From Bin5 sp022827195 (GTDB lineage: Bacteria; Chloroflexota; Anaerolineae; Caldilineales; Caldilineaceae): DNA of 64,000 nucleotides. Location of the stretch: the NCBI GenBank assembly GCA_965208275.1, contig OZ242331.1, positions 2,604,001 to 2,668,000 on the forward strand, read 5' to 3'. The notes below the pieces were generated by a model that was not told where the DNA came from, ran no database searches, and saw nothing but the letters and a program-made list of their open reading frames with translations. Below, one piece after another: positions 42,775 to 52,345 of this stretch; position 1 is the first letter of the stretch, and every line of letters begins with the position of its first letter. The translations under genes and the position numbers were made by a program.

Positions 42775-44952
42775 ATGACAGAAGAGAGTCCGCGCATCCT
42801 GCACAATCTGGGTGTTTACCGATTGCGGGGCTTCAGCGGGCGAAACGCTGAACTGAATACCTTATGCGGGTGGCTGCTCGAAACGCATGAACAGCCTGCC
42901 CTTGCGATAAGCGGTGGGCAGGGCCACGGCAAGAGCACAATCGCGACGGCTGCCGCTTGGAAGACGATTCATCACTTCCCCGACGGAATCATCTGGGTGG
43001 GGGCCGCGGGCGGGGACAGATTTCGCATGTACGACATCGTGCGAACGTTGGACACCGTCCTCGGCACGACTTTGACGAGGGTCAGCGAGGACCGGTGGGG
43101 AATTGGCATCCTTGAGCAGCTCTACCGCAGACGCCGTTTGCTCATTCTCGACGAGCTCTCGGGCGCAACCGACCGCGAGATCCAAACGCTGGCAGAAATA
43201 ATAGGGCATCTCCACGACTCCGGCGGTCAATCTCACATTTTGCTAATCGATCGCGACATTCATCCGGAATTCAGCGATTTGGTCGACGACAGGCACCTGC
43301 AACTGGGGGGGCTGTCGCTGGCTGAGGCGGTAGGCTTCGTTCATGCGCGGGCACCGGAGCGCGTTCGGGACACTGCTTTGCGCAACATCGAGGGCCTATA
43401 CAAGCGTACGGGCGGCAGACCTTTGAGTATGCGGCTGGCACTGGGTCTGTTGGTTGATCTTGGCGTGTGGAGCGATCTCGATCAGCTTCTAGACGAGCTG
43501 CCTGAGTCTGACGACGCGGTCGAGATGCCGAGCATCGCGGCCTTTGCCGTGGAAAACTTCGCCGCGTTTTGGCCGGAGGCAGGCCTGATTCTGGACAGAA
43601 TGGTCAGTGCGGCAGGAGGCGCAACATATCAGGCTTTGACGGAGCTGTTTACACTTGGCATGGGGACCGAGGATGAGAAGCGGCGGACGTTTGAGGCGCT
43701 GGTGGAGCGTGCGCTGGTCGAGGTGGACTACTTCAATCGCCGGATTGTCGTACAGCCTGCGGTGCGCCGCCATCTCGTCGAAGGCGCTGTGATGCTTGGT
43801 GAGGACTGGTTCCGCCAGCACTCTCGCTATTATTTGCAGTTTGCTCAACGCTATCAGGAGTTGCCGATCCAGCGGTGGAAGGAGATCGACCCATTTTGGG
43901 GCAATGTTCATTGGGGCGCCGACTGGGCCACGGACCGGGTTGAGCGCCTTTTCGGCCGATCTGTTGAGGAGTTGATCAGCGAGCCGCTGGAGAACGAGGG
44001 CCTGCGCGACATGCCGATCAATTTCATGGAGGTGCAGAACGACCTCAAATTGATGCGGGACTATGCGCTGGCGCTTGCTCACTATGCCTTTTGGCGTCAC
44101 CCGCCCGGCATCTGGCGCTGGCTCTGCGGAGGGGCGGTGGCTGCGATTGCGCTCGGCGATGTCGACGACTTTGGATTGATGCTGGCCAATATAGGACGTC
44201 AACGATTCTTCAACGGCGAGGTCATGGAAGCGATCGAATGGTTGCAGCGGGCGATGCGGATATTCGACGAACGGGACATGCTGATGGCGATGGCTTACGG
44301 GCATACCGACCTGGGCACGTCGTTCCGCGTATTGGAGGAGCCGCGACAGGCGCTGGACCACTTCTGGCTGGCTTTCGAGGCGGCGGCGCAACAAGGCGAC
44401 CCCCGTTCACTGGTGCCGGCATACATGAATCTTGGCAGCGCATATTTGAGTCTTAACAACTTTGAGCGTGCAGTGGAGTATCATCGCAAGGCGCTGCGAG
44501 TGGCGCTGCGCCTAGGCGATGAGCAGCTCGTAGCAAGCGCGCATAATAACCTGGGGTTGGCGATGGAAGGAATGGCAATGTACGCCGAAGCGCAAAGGGC
44601 TTACGAGTCTGCGCTGACCGTCTTCCTGCGCAACCGCGACGAGGCGGGCATCAGCACATGCTATAACAACCTGGGCTCGGTGAGCTATGCCAGAGACGAG
44701 TTCGCGGCGGCGCTGGACTGGTACGAAAAAGACCTGGAGCTTTCCGATTTGCGGGGCGCCTGGATGGATAAGGCGGCGACGCTCCACAACCTTGGTCACG
44801 TAGCGCTTGAGCAGGGCAATTACGAGCAGGCGACCGAATATTTTGTACGGAGCCGCGAGCTGTATGCCGCCTTTCAACTGGAGGAGTACGTTGCCGAGGA
44901 GGACGACATGCTCGCCTACGTAGACGCTGTATCCTCACCAGACCGTAGCTAA
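42775..44952 (+). CDS. STAND-type NTPase with C-terminal TPR repeats
   Basis: A 725-residue signal-transduction ATPase. The NB-ARC-like part has a Walker A loop GGQGHGKST at 47-55 and a Walker B segment LLILDE at 122-127. A GGRPLSMRLAL segment around residue 215 fits the GxP-type motif of STAND proteins. A helical winged-helix-like region follows, then about six TPR repeats from residue 450 to 715 (NNLGLAMEGMAMYAEAQRAY, HNLGHVALEQGNYEQATEYF). The layout matches ligand-sensing scaffolds used in transcription control or defence; no N-terminal effector domain is seen, so the output is unknown. Confidence 0.82.
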   Translation: MTEESPRILHNLGVYRLRGFSGRNAELNTLCGWLLETHEQPALAISGGQGHGKSTIATAAAWKTIHHFPDGIIWVGAAGGDRFRMYDIVRTLDTVLGTTLTRVSEDRWGIGILEQLYRRRRLLILDELSGATDREIQTLAEIIGHLHDSGGQSHILLIDRDIHPEFSDLVDDRHLQLGGLSLAEAVGFVHARAPERVRDTALRNIEGLYKRTGGRPLSMRLALGLLVDLGVWSDLDQLLDELPESDDAVEMPSIAAFAVENFAAFWPEAGLILDRMVSAAGGATYQALTELFTLGMGTEDEKRRTFEALVERALVEVDYFNRRIVVQPAVRRHLVEGAVMLGEDWFRQHSRYYLQFAQRYQELPIQRWKEIDPFWGNVHWGADWATDRVERLFGRSVEELISEPLENEGLRDMPINFMEVQNDLKLMRDYALALAHYAFWRHPPGIWRWLCGGAVAAIALGDVDDFGLMLANIGRQRFFNGEVMEAIEWLQRAMRIFDERDMLMAMAYGHTDLGTSFRVLEEPRQALDHFWLAFEAAAQQGDPRSLVPAYMNLGSAYLSLNNFERAVEYHRKALRVALRLGDEQLVASAHNNLGLAMEGMAMYAEAQRAYESALTVFLRNRDEAGISTCYNNLGSVSYARDEFAAALDWYEKDLELSDLRGAWMDKAATLHNLGHVALEQGNYEQATEYFVRSRELYAAFQLEEYVAEEDDMLAYVDAVSSPDRS

Positions 44953-44990
44953 CGCTAACGAAACGCTTACATATTCAAACGATCGGAATC

Positions 44991-45019
44991 TTGTCATGCG
45001 ACAGGAACTATGCTACACT
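44991..45019 (+). promoter_or_regulatory. groESL promoter
   Basis: TTGTCA at 44991-44996, a 17-base spacer and TACACT at 45014-45019 with a TG extension at 45011-45012. It lies just before the CIRCE element. Confidence 0.75.
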
Positions 45020-45029
45020 TTCTGATGGT

Positions 45030-45056
45030 TTAGCACTCAGGGCACTTGAGTGCCAA
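45030..45056 (+). promoter_or_regulatory. CIRCE element (HrcA operator)
   Basis: TTAGCACTC, 9 bases, GAGTGCCAA. One base differs from the consensus TTAGCACTC-N9-GAGTGCTAA. HrcA is the known repressor for this site, so groESL should be heat-induced; no hrcA gene is in the window. Confidence 0.92.
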
Positions 45057-45220
45057 GCGGCCCTGAATATGCCGGCCTGACCTCGAGTTGCCGCCCAAAG
45101 CGTGAGCCACGACAGGACGGTTGGTTGAAGTCGAACCGATGGACCCGCCTCTTTTGGCGGGCGAAGCAATTAACACCGTTTACCAATCAGGAAGCGTCGC
45201 AAAGCAAGGAGGAAGGTCGC

Positions 45221-45511
45221 ATGAATCTTAAGCCGCTTGGTGACCGGCTGGTAGTCCAGCCTCTGGAAGGGGAGGAGCAGACTTCCACTGGTATCTATCT
45301 GCCGGAAACTGCCAAAGAGAAGCCCCAGCAAGGCGAGGTCGTCGCTGCGGGTCCCGGCGCACGGGACGAAGGCGGGAAACGCATCGATATGGAGGTCTCC
45401 GTCGGTGATATCGTGCTGTACGCGAAATATTCCGGCACAAACATCAAGCTGGATACGACCGAATATCTGATTCTCAAGGAGTCCGATGTTCTAGCGCTGG
45501 TAGAAAGTTAG
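45221..45511 (+). CDS. groES: co-chaperonin GroES
   Basis: A 96-residue heptameric lid of the GroEL cage. It begins MNLKPLGDRLVVQPL, has the mobile loop region EEQTSTGIYLPETAKEKPQQG and continues GEVVAAGPGA with IVLYAKYSGTNIK. ATG 45221 follows AAGGAGGAAGG; the frame extends upstream but without family similarity. It is preceded by the CIRCE promoter and followed after 79 bases by groEL. Confidence 0.97.
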   Translation: MNLKPLGDRLVVQPLEGEEQTSTGIYLPETAKEKPQQGEVVAAGPGARDEGGKRIDMEVSVGDIVLYAKYSGTNIKLDTTEYLILKESDVLALVES

Positions 45512-45590
45512 TCGTTGTTACAATCGAAACTGAAAGGGTTCAGATTCCCCGCCATTGAAGAGCGGGACAAACCGGAGGAGATAGACAGCA

Positions 45591-47228
<1,638 letters not shown>

Positions 47229-47266
47229 GTTTGGTCGGTGTGCCGAAGTAAACTGAGTTGATTTGC

Positions 47267-47301
47267 GGCGCCGGGGATGAAAAGTCCCCGGCGCCTTCTT
47301 T
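47267..47301 (+). terminator. intrinsic terminator of groESL
   Basis: GGCGCCGGGGA and TCCCCGGCGCC pair perfectly over 11 bases around TGAAAAG, followed by TTCTTT. Confidence 0.85.
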
Positions 47302-47411
47302 GCAATCTAGGAAGAGAGCGATTCCTGCAACCGCTCAAGACCTATATTCCGAATCTGCGGCAAGTATTCTTGGGTGACGGATTGCGCTCAATGACTGTTG
47401 AAAGGAGTGAT

Positions 47412-47522
47412 ATGGCGCGAAACTATAGCAAGGGCGCCTCTATGGATGCACGACGAGATATCCGCCGCCGGCGCAGGCGCGGCAAAGAGCGCGGCCATTC
47501 GTTTCGACCTCGCGCTCGTTGA
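47412..47522 (+). CDS. possible small Arg-rich protein
   Basis: A 36-codon frame starting MARNYSKGASMDARRDIRRR and ending in Arg-rich sequence. A strong site, AAAGGAG (47401-47407), lies 4 bases before the ATG. Its last 27 codons are antisense to the end of the FmdE-like gene, so part of the sequence may be only a shadow. The Arg-rich composition could be nucleic-acid binding. I cannot tell whether it is expressed. Confidence 0.3.
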   Translation: MARNYSKGASMDARRDIRRRRRRGKERGHSFRPRAR

Positions 47523-48054
47523 TGATCTCCTCGCCGCACATTCCACACTTGGCGCGGGCGGCGGCGCGGCTGACTATTGCGGCGACGGGCTGCGCGAGTC
47601 TTACCGGCTGGATGGTGAGCAACTCTTCGTCGGGCATGCGTTGGTAGCCGTGGAGCATGGCGAAGTAGCGGCGCGCCTGCTCGGGCGCGTAACGATGCGA
47701 CTTTTCACGTACGTCCAATTGCGGGGCTACGCGCAGCGCCTGTTCCGTTTTCACGTCGACGAAGGTGGCCGCCATCTTGCCGTAGTCCTCGACGCGCAGT
47801 GTGCGCCGACCGACCGACACGCCTGCGACGGCCTCGACGCCATCGACGAAACAGCCATCGGTTTCGACGATCACCAGCAGCCTCTTGTCGGCGCGGGGAA
47901 CGTCGAGATTCAGTGCCTTGGCACCTGCGATGGCGGCGCGGGCGCCCAGCACCTGGCGCGGGCAGAGATGCTTGTGGCGGGCGGAAGCGAGTTCGAGCGC
48001 CTTTTGCAGCGTGGGGGCAATCTCAAGTTCCTCGGTTTCAGGCAGCATGGCCAT
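47440..48054 (-). CDS. FmdE-like metal-binding protein
   Basis: A 204-residue protein resembling the FmdE/formylmethanofuran dehydrogenase subunit E family. SARHKHLCPRQVLGARAA, VIVETDGCFVDGVEAVAGV and the following RVEDYGKMAATFVDV block are typical. A C-terminal zinc finger with CGMCGEE and CRACAGG closes it. These stand-alone proteins may bind iron or molybdenum; methanogenesis genes are not present here, so the role is unknown. ATG 48054 follows AAGGAG at good spacing; the frame further upstream lacks similarity. It is divergent from mnmA. Confidence 0.85.
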   Translation of the reverse strand: MAMLPETEELEIAPTLQKALELASARHKHLCPRQVLGARAAIAGAKALNLDVPRADKRLLVIVETDGCFVDGVEAVAGVSVGRRTLRVEDYGKMAATFVDVKTEQALRVAPQLDVREKSHRYAPEQARRYFAMLHGYQRMPDEELLTIQPVRLAQPVAAIVSRAAARAKCGMCGEEIINEREVETNGRALCRACAGGGYLVVHP

Positions 48055-48144
48055 CTCGGCATCTCCTTGCGTGCGACGGATCCGGACTGAGGTCTCCCGG
48101 TCCGGCCGGCTTCGGGGCTCTCGCAGACTCAAGCGCGTACCAGC

Positions 48145-48150
48145 ATTATA
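48145..48150 (-). promoter_or_regulatory. extended -10 promoter element of the FmdE-like gene
   Basis: On the minus strand TGGTATAAT gives a perfect TATAAT with a TG extension; no clear -35 box. The start codon lies about 90 bases downstream. Confidence 0.55.
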
Positions 48151-48256
48151 CCACTTCCGGTTCGACGCGAATTCCATTTGCAGCATAAGCGTGGGCGAAA
48201 AGGACAGCTTCAGTCGACGCGAAAGGGGTAGCCCCGTGTCGGAAGCCCGGCGGCTG

Positions 48257-48265
48257 TGTTAGAAT
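48257..48265 (+). promoter_or_regulatory. extended -10 element directly before mnmA
   Basis: TGTTAGAAT ends only 6 bases before the mnmA ATG, so the transcript may start at or next to the start codon. No clear -35 box. Confidence 0.45.
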
Positions 48266-48271
48266 ACGGCC

Positions 48272-49456
48272 ATGATGGACGAGACAACAATGCAAAGGGA
48301 AGGCGAAACTCCATCCGAGACGACGGTCGTTGTCGCAATGAGCGGGGGCGTCGACAGCTCGGTCGCGGCCGCTCTTCTGACGGAAAAGGGGTTCCGCTGC
48401 ATCGGCGTGATGATGCGGCTGTGGGCGGAGGTGTCGAGCGGGGAAGGCTCGGGAAACAAGTGCTGCGACGAGGAGAGCGTGGACGATGCCCGCCGCGTGG
48501 CCGATCGGTTGGGCATGCCATTCTATCTGATCAACGTCGAGACGCCGTTCAAGGAAAAGGTGGTCGACCTCTTCATTGATGGCTATAGCGCCGGGCTTAC
48601 GCCCAACCCTTGTTTGGCCTGCAATCGGCACATTCGCTTCGATTACCTGCTCAACTATGCCCGCCGCCTGGGGGCGGATTTTCTGGCAACAGGCCACTAT
48701 GCCCTCTTGCGGCGGCAGACGGACGGCAGCGTGCAGTTGCTGCGAGGGACGGACGCACACAAAGACCAGTCCTATGTGCTGAGTATGCTGGGGCAGGCGG
48801 AACTGCACGACCTGCTCTTCCCCGTCGGGGAGTACACGAAGGAAGAGGTGCGGGGGATGGCCCTGGCCCGCGGACTGCCCATCCACAGCAAGCACGATTC
48901 GATGGACCTTTGTTTCGTGGTTGATGACGACTACCGCCGTTTTCTGCGTGCGTGGGCGCCCGAGGCGATGGAGCCGGGCGCGATCGTCGATTTGAGCGGA
49001 AAGGTGCTGGGCAGGCACGGTGGGCTGCCGAACTACACGGTAGGTCAACGGAAGGGGCTGGGCCTGAGCGGCACGTCGGCGCCGCTATACGTGGCCGCCC
49101 TGGACCACGACAACAACCAATTGGTCGTAGGTCCGGCTGAGAAGGTGGGCAGGACGGAGATGATTGCGGAAGGGGTCAACTGGACACTGGGAAGGCCGGT
49201 TGGAGCCGGAAGCCGCGTACAGTGTCAGATCCGCTACACGGGCCGTCCCATTGACTGCCTGATTCATCACCTGGAAGACGGCTGCGTTCGCGTTCTGTTC
49301 GAAGTGCCATTGAGCGGGATCAGTCCCGGCCAGGGCGCAGTCTTTTACGACGGCGAGACATGCCTGGGGGGCGGGCTGATCGCTAACTGGGGCCGTGACG
49401 AGGTAGGAATCGGAGGCAACCGGACGGTTGGCCAGCAGGTGAATTCGGGAAATTAA
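48272..49456 (+). CDS. mnmA: tRNA-specific 2-thiouridylase
   Basis: A 394-residue enzyme that thiolates uridine 34 of Glu, Gln and Lys tRNAs using sulfur relayed from a cysteine desulfurase. The ATP-pyrophosphatase loop SGGVDSS lies at 24-30. The catalytic cysteines are Cys114 in NPCLACN and Cys214 in DLCFV. The GQRKGLG and LSGISPGQGAVFY segments are family marks. ATG 48272 is followed by a second ATG; the first 20 residues are not conserved, so the exact start is uncertain. No ribosome-binding site is visible. Confidence 0.94.
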   Translation: MMDETTMQREGETPSETTVVVAMSGGVDSSVAAALLTEKGFRCIGVMMRLWAEVSSGEGSGNKCCDEESVDDARRVADRLGMPFYLINVETPFKEKVVDLFIDGYSAGLTPNPCLACNRHIRFDYLLNYARRLGADFLATGHYALLRRQTDGSVQLLRGTDAHKDQSYVLSMLGQAELHDLLFPVGEYTKEEVRGMALARGLPIHSKHDSMDLCFVVDDDYRRFLRAWAPEAMEPGAIVDLSGKVLGRHGGLPNYTVGQRKGLGLSGTSAPLYVAALDHDNNQLVVGPAEKVGRTEMIAEGVNWTLGRPVGAGSRVQCQIRYTGRPIDCLIHHLEDGCVRVLFEVPLSGISPGQGAVFYDGETCLGGGLIANWGRDEVGIGGNRTVGQQVNSGN

Positions 49457-49493
49457 CGTCAGAGCAGTCTTGTTGGTTCTCGGTACGCCGCCC

Positions 49494-49754
49494 ATGCCAC
49501 TATCGCTCAATCCGACCATCCTGCTGGCAACCCTAATGGCGGCGGGCTACGCAACTGTCTTCCACCTGTGGACAGGCCGCACCTTGCGCGATCTTTTGCT
49601 ATTTCTGGTAGCGGCTTCGGCCGGGTTCGGGTTAGGGCAGTGGGCCGGGACGTCTTTGCAGTTGGGAATCCTGCGTGTGGGGCAGCTATTCCTTTTGGAG
49701 GCGACGGTTGCATCGGTGCTTGCCCTCATTCTAGTCAGTCTGTTGATAGATTAG
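49494..49754 (+). CDS. small membrane protein
   Basis: An 86-residue protein with three hydrophobic segments (ILLATLMAAGYATVFHLW, LLLFLVAASAGFGLGQWAG, LEATVASVLALILVSLLI). No family recognised. A start at 49470 would add 8 residues. It follows mnmA by about 40 bases, on the same strand as the next small membrane protein, with which it may form a pair. Confidence 0.6.
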   Translation: MPLSLNPTILLATLMAAGYATVFHLWTGRTLRDLLLFLVAASAGFGLGQWAGTSLQLGILRVGQLFLLEATVASVLALILVSLLID

Positions 49755-49838
49755 CCAGAATCTGCTTGCGGCCCGCCAGAGTTGCGCTCAGGCCGCAGAG
49801 GCGAATGTTCGTTCGGCCTCTTCGAGAAGGAGACCGTC

Positions 49839-50219
49839 GTGGTCAGCGCCACAGTTCGGGACATTGCGATCATTCTCGTCGCCATAGAAATCCTGATCAT
49901 GAACGGGCTGCTCATCGTGCTCGTCTGGCAGGTATGGCGCCTCATAAAGATGTTAGGCGCCGAGATAAAGCCGGTAATCAAAGATGGTCAGGAAACGGTC
50001 GGCACGGTGAAAGGCTCGGCGGAATTTGTCAGCTCTACCTTTATAAGTCCCCTCATTTCCGCCAGCAGCAGGCTGGCCGGGCTTCGCCGGTCTGCGCAGG
50101 TCATGAAGTCCGAACTTGAGAACTCGATGGGAGCGGCGGCGCCTTCCCAGCGGCGTTCAGGAGCCGCTGATGGAGACCCATCTCAGCCCAGGCAAGGGGA
50201 CCATCCTCCGCCATCCTGA
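49839..50219 (+). CDS. single-pass membrane protein, DUF948-like
   Basis: A 126-residue protein with one N-terminal membrane segment (IAIILVAIEILIMNGLLIVLVWQVW), then a helical region (EIKPVIKDGQETVGTVKGSAEF) reminiscent of DUF948 general-stress membrane proteins, and a Pro-rich tail. GTG 49839 is preferred because AGAAGGAGA precedes it. The cellular role is unknown. Confidence is moderate because the similarity is weak. Confidence 0.6.
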   Translation: MVSATVRDIAIILVAIEILIMNGLLIVLVWQVWRLIKMLGAEIKPVIKDGQETVGTVKGSAEFVSSTFISPLISASSRLAGLRRSAQVMKSELENSMGAAAPSQRRSGAADGDPSQPRQGDHPPPS

Positions 50220-50464
50220 GGAAAGGCGCCCCGAAGTCCCCTTTGCAATAGGGGGCGTCCCACTCCTGCTTTCGCCAGTCGCAGGGCCTGTCCAGCGCCC
50301 TTGCGCACACTACCGATACAATTGCCAGAGTAGAGTAGCAGGTCGAATGTCGGATTCAGATTGACGATTCGGCGGGAATTTCTGCACCTGATGCAATGGG
50401 AGTCTGGGAGCCCAGGAAGCATGAGGCAACGGGAACACGGGCGAAGGGGCTTTCAAAGAAAAGC

Positions 50465-51022
50465 ATGAACTACTGGCAGACCGAGTTGGTTCGTTTGCGG
50501 GGCGTGGAGCCTGACGACGGAGAGACCTTCTGGCGTTGGAACCAGGACAGCGAGATGGCCCGCAATCTGGATTTTGTGTGGCCACCTGTTTCGGCTGCGC
50601 AAGTCCGTAGATGGGCTGAATCGCTGGCGGAGAAGAAACTGGAAGGGGACAGCTTCGATTGGGTCATCGAGAACAGCGAGGGAGGGCAGGTCGGCTTTAT
50701 CCACACGCACAATTGCCAACCCCGCAGCGGCGTTTTTAGGTATGGTGTCGGCATCGAGGCACGCCACCGGCGCAAGGGGTATGCCTCGGCTGCGATTCTG
50801 CTGGTGCTGCGATATTACTTTCAGGAGTTACGTTACCAGAAGGTAAACGTAACGATGCACAGCGAGAACGGGGCCTCGCGAGCGCTGCATGAGCGACTTG
50901 GATTTCTGCATGAGGGCACGATACGGCGGGCGGAATTCACCGGGGGCCGCTATCTGGATGCGTTTTGCTACGGCCTGACAATCGAGGAGTGGGAGGAGCG
51001 ATACGGAGAGACCGGCCGATGA
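50465..51022 (+). CDS. GNAT-family N-acetyltransferase
   Basis: A 185-residue single GNAT domain of the RimJ/RimL type. It has an N-terminal LVRLRGVEPDD segment, GVGIEARHRRKGYASAAILLVLRYYF as acetyl-CoA loop and NGASRALHERLGFLHEGTIRRA near the end. Substrate could be an amino acid, ribosomal protein or small molecule. ATG 50465 is used; an upstream start at 50396 adds residues without similarity. Its stop overlaps the next start by 4 bases (ATGA), showing tight coupling. Confidence 0.85.
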   Translation: MNYWQTELVRLRGVEPDDGETFWRWNQDSEMARNLDFVWPPVSAAQVRRWAESLAEKKLEGDSFDWVIENSEGGQVGFIHTHNCQPRSGVFRYGVGIEARHRRKGYASAAILLVLRYYFQELRYQKVNVTMHSENGASRALHERLGFLHEGTIRRAEFTGGRYLDAFCYGLTIEEWEERYGETGR

Positions 51023-52284
51023 CTCTGACCCTCTGCGCCACGCGCGTTGACGATGGAGCCGACGACTGGCCGGCTCGGCTGCGCGAGATTCGACGCCGGT
51101 TAGAGGACCGGCCTACGCTTCTGCCTCACCACTTTCTGGAGGTTGTCCTACCAAAGATTGGTGGTTCTCTCTTTGCCTTGCAGGACATTAGGGCGCAAAA
51201 CCGGTCTGCCGAATCGGGCTACGCCTTTCTGCTGCCGCGCGACATCAAGGGCCCCAGCGCGGAATACACACTTCGGTACGAACATGTGGCCGGTCACCCA
51301 GTTGCCCGACCGGAGGAGATCAACGAAGCAGTGGAGCGGGCTCTTCCGACGGGCGACAGGACGGTATTCTACCGGGCTGCCGCTGCCCCGCGCTTCAAGC
51401 CGACCCACATTGACATTGGTGGCGTTGACTGCGGCCGTCCTGATGCGGCGGAGGGGGCCGTGATCCGAGCGATGCAGCAGTCGATCTGGCGCAGCGCGGC
51501 CGACGGGCTGTACCCCAGCGATCTGTATGGTGAAGAGGCTGGCACAGGTTGCTCTCTGGTGGCGAGGGTGGACGGCACGCTGGCCGGTTTCCTATTGGGG
51601 TTCTATAGCTTTGGCCGCCTTCAGCTGGAAGTAGCCCTGCAAACCGGCCGCAAGGAACTGCAGCTGGAGTCCCAGTTGCTGGCCGTTGCCCCAGAACAGC
51701 GGGGACGCGGCATTGGTCTGGCGCTCAAAAGACTACAAGCCCGACAGACCCTTGCAGCGGGAATCGAACGGATCAGCTGGACAGCGGACCCGCTGCTCTT
51801 CGCCAACGCGCTTCTCAACTTTACGCGTTTGGGCGCAGTGGCCTACGAATTTCAACCCGACCTCTATCCATTTCGCAACGAACTGAATCTAGTCCCCGCG
51901 TCACGTCTCAACTTGATGTGGCCGCTTCGATCGCGAAGGGTACAGACAGCGCTAACAGGCGCGGGCCAGACCGGCCCGCGAGAAGTAGAGAGGGACCCTG
52001 AGCTGACAATCGTCAACCAGGCGGACGGTTCGCCGGTTCTTGATGCCGCATCCACGCGCGTAGGAATCGAGATTCCTGCCGACTGGGTTGCTCTACAGCG
52101 CGCCGACCTAACGGCTGCACTTCGGTGGCGGGATGTCACAAATCGGCTTCTGGACCGCTACCTGGGACTGCAGCCGGGACGGTATGTCATCATTGGTGCG
52201 GGTGTCAGCGCGTCGCGGCGCTATCTGATCGGCGAACGTGTAGATGACAGATTTCTGAAGGAAACAATCGGGGGGACGAACTGA
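51019..52284 (+). CDS. GNAT-like protein of the COG3375 type
   Basis: A 421-residue protein whose central part (about 140-300) is an acetyltransferase-like domain: SLVARVDGTLAGFLLGF, then LLAVAPEQRGRGIGLALK as the acetyl-CoA loop and a WTADPLLFANALLNFTRLGA segment. This matches the uncharacterised COG3375 predicted acetyltransferases. The N-terminal and C-terminal extensions are not assigned. It is translationally coupled to the upstream GNAT gene, so both may act on the same metabolite. Confidence 0.75.
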   Translation: MTLTLCATRVDDGADDWPARLREIRRRLEDRPTLLPHHFLEVVLPKIGGSLFALQDIRAQNRSAESGYAFLLPRDIKGPSAEYTLRYEHVAGHPVARPEEINEAVERALPTGDRTVFYRAAAAPRFKPTHIDIGGVDCGRPDAAEGAVIRAMQQSIWRSAADGLYPSDLYGEEAGTGCSLVARVDGTLAGFLLGFYSFGRLQLEVALQTGRKELQLESQLLAVAPEQRGRGIGLALKRLQARQTLAAGIERISWTADPLLFANALLNFTRLGAVAYEFQPDLYPFRNELNLVPASRLNLMWPLRSRRVQTALTGAGQTGPREVERDPELTIVNQADGSPVLDAASTRVGIEIPADWVALQRADLTAALRWRDVTNRLLDRYLGLQPGRYVIIGAGVSASRRYLIGERVDDRFLKETIGGTN

Positions 52285-52345
52285 GAATGCATGCTGCAGC
52301 CGTCCGTGCCGTTAAAATAACCGGTGGCAGTGGAGACAAGAGCTC

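Noticed and set aside
50220..50464. Possible terminator or small gene between the DUF948-like and GNAT genes
   Set aside because: A CCCC/GGGG pairing is short and lacks a T run; frames are short and without features.
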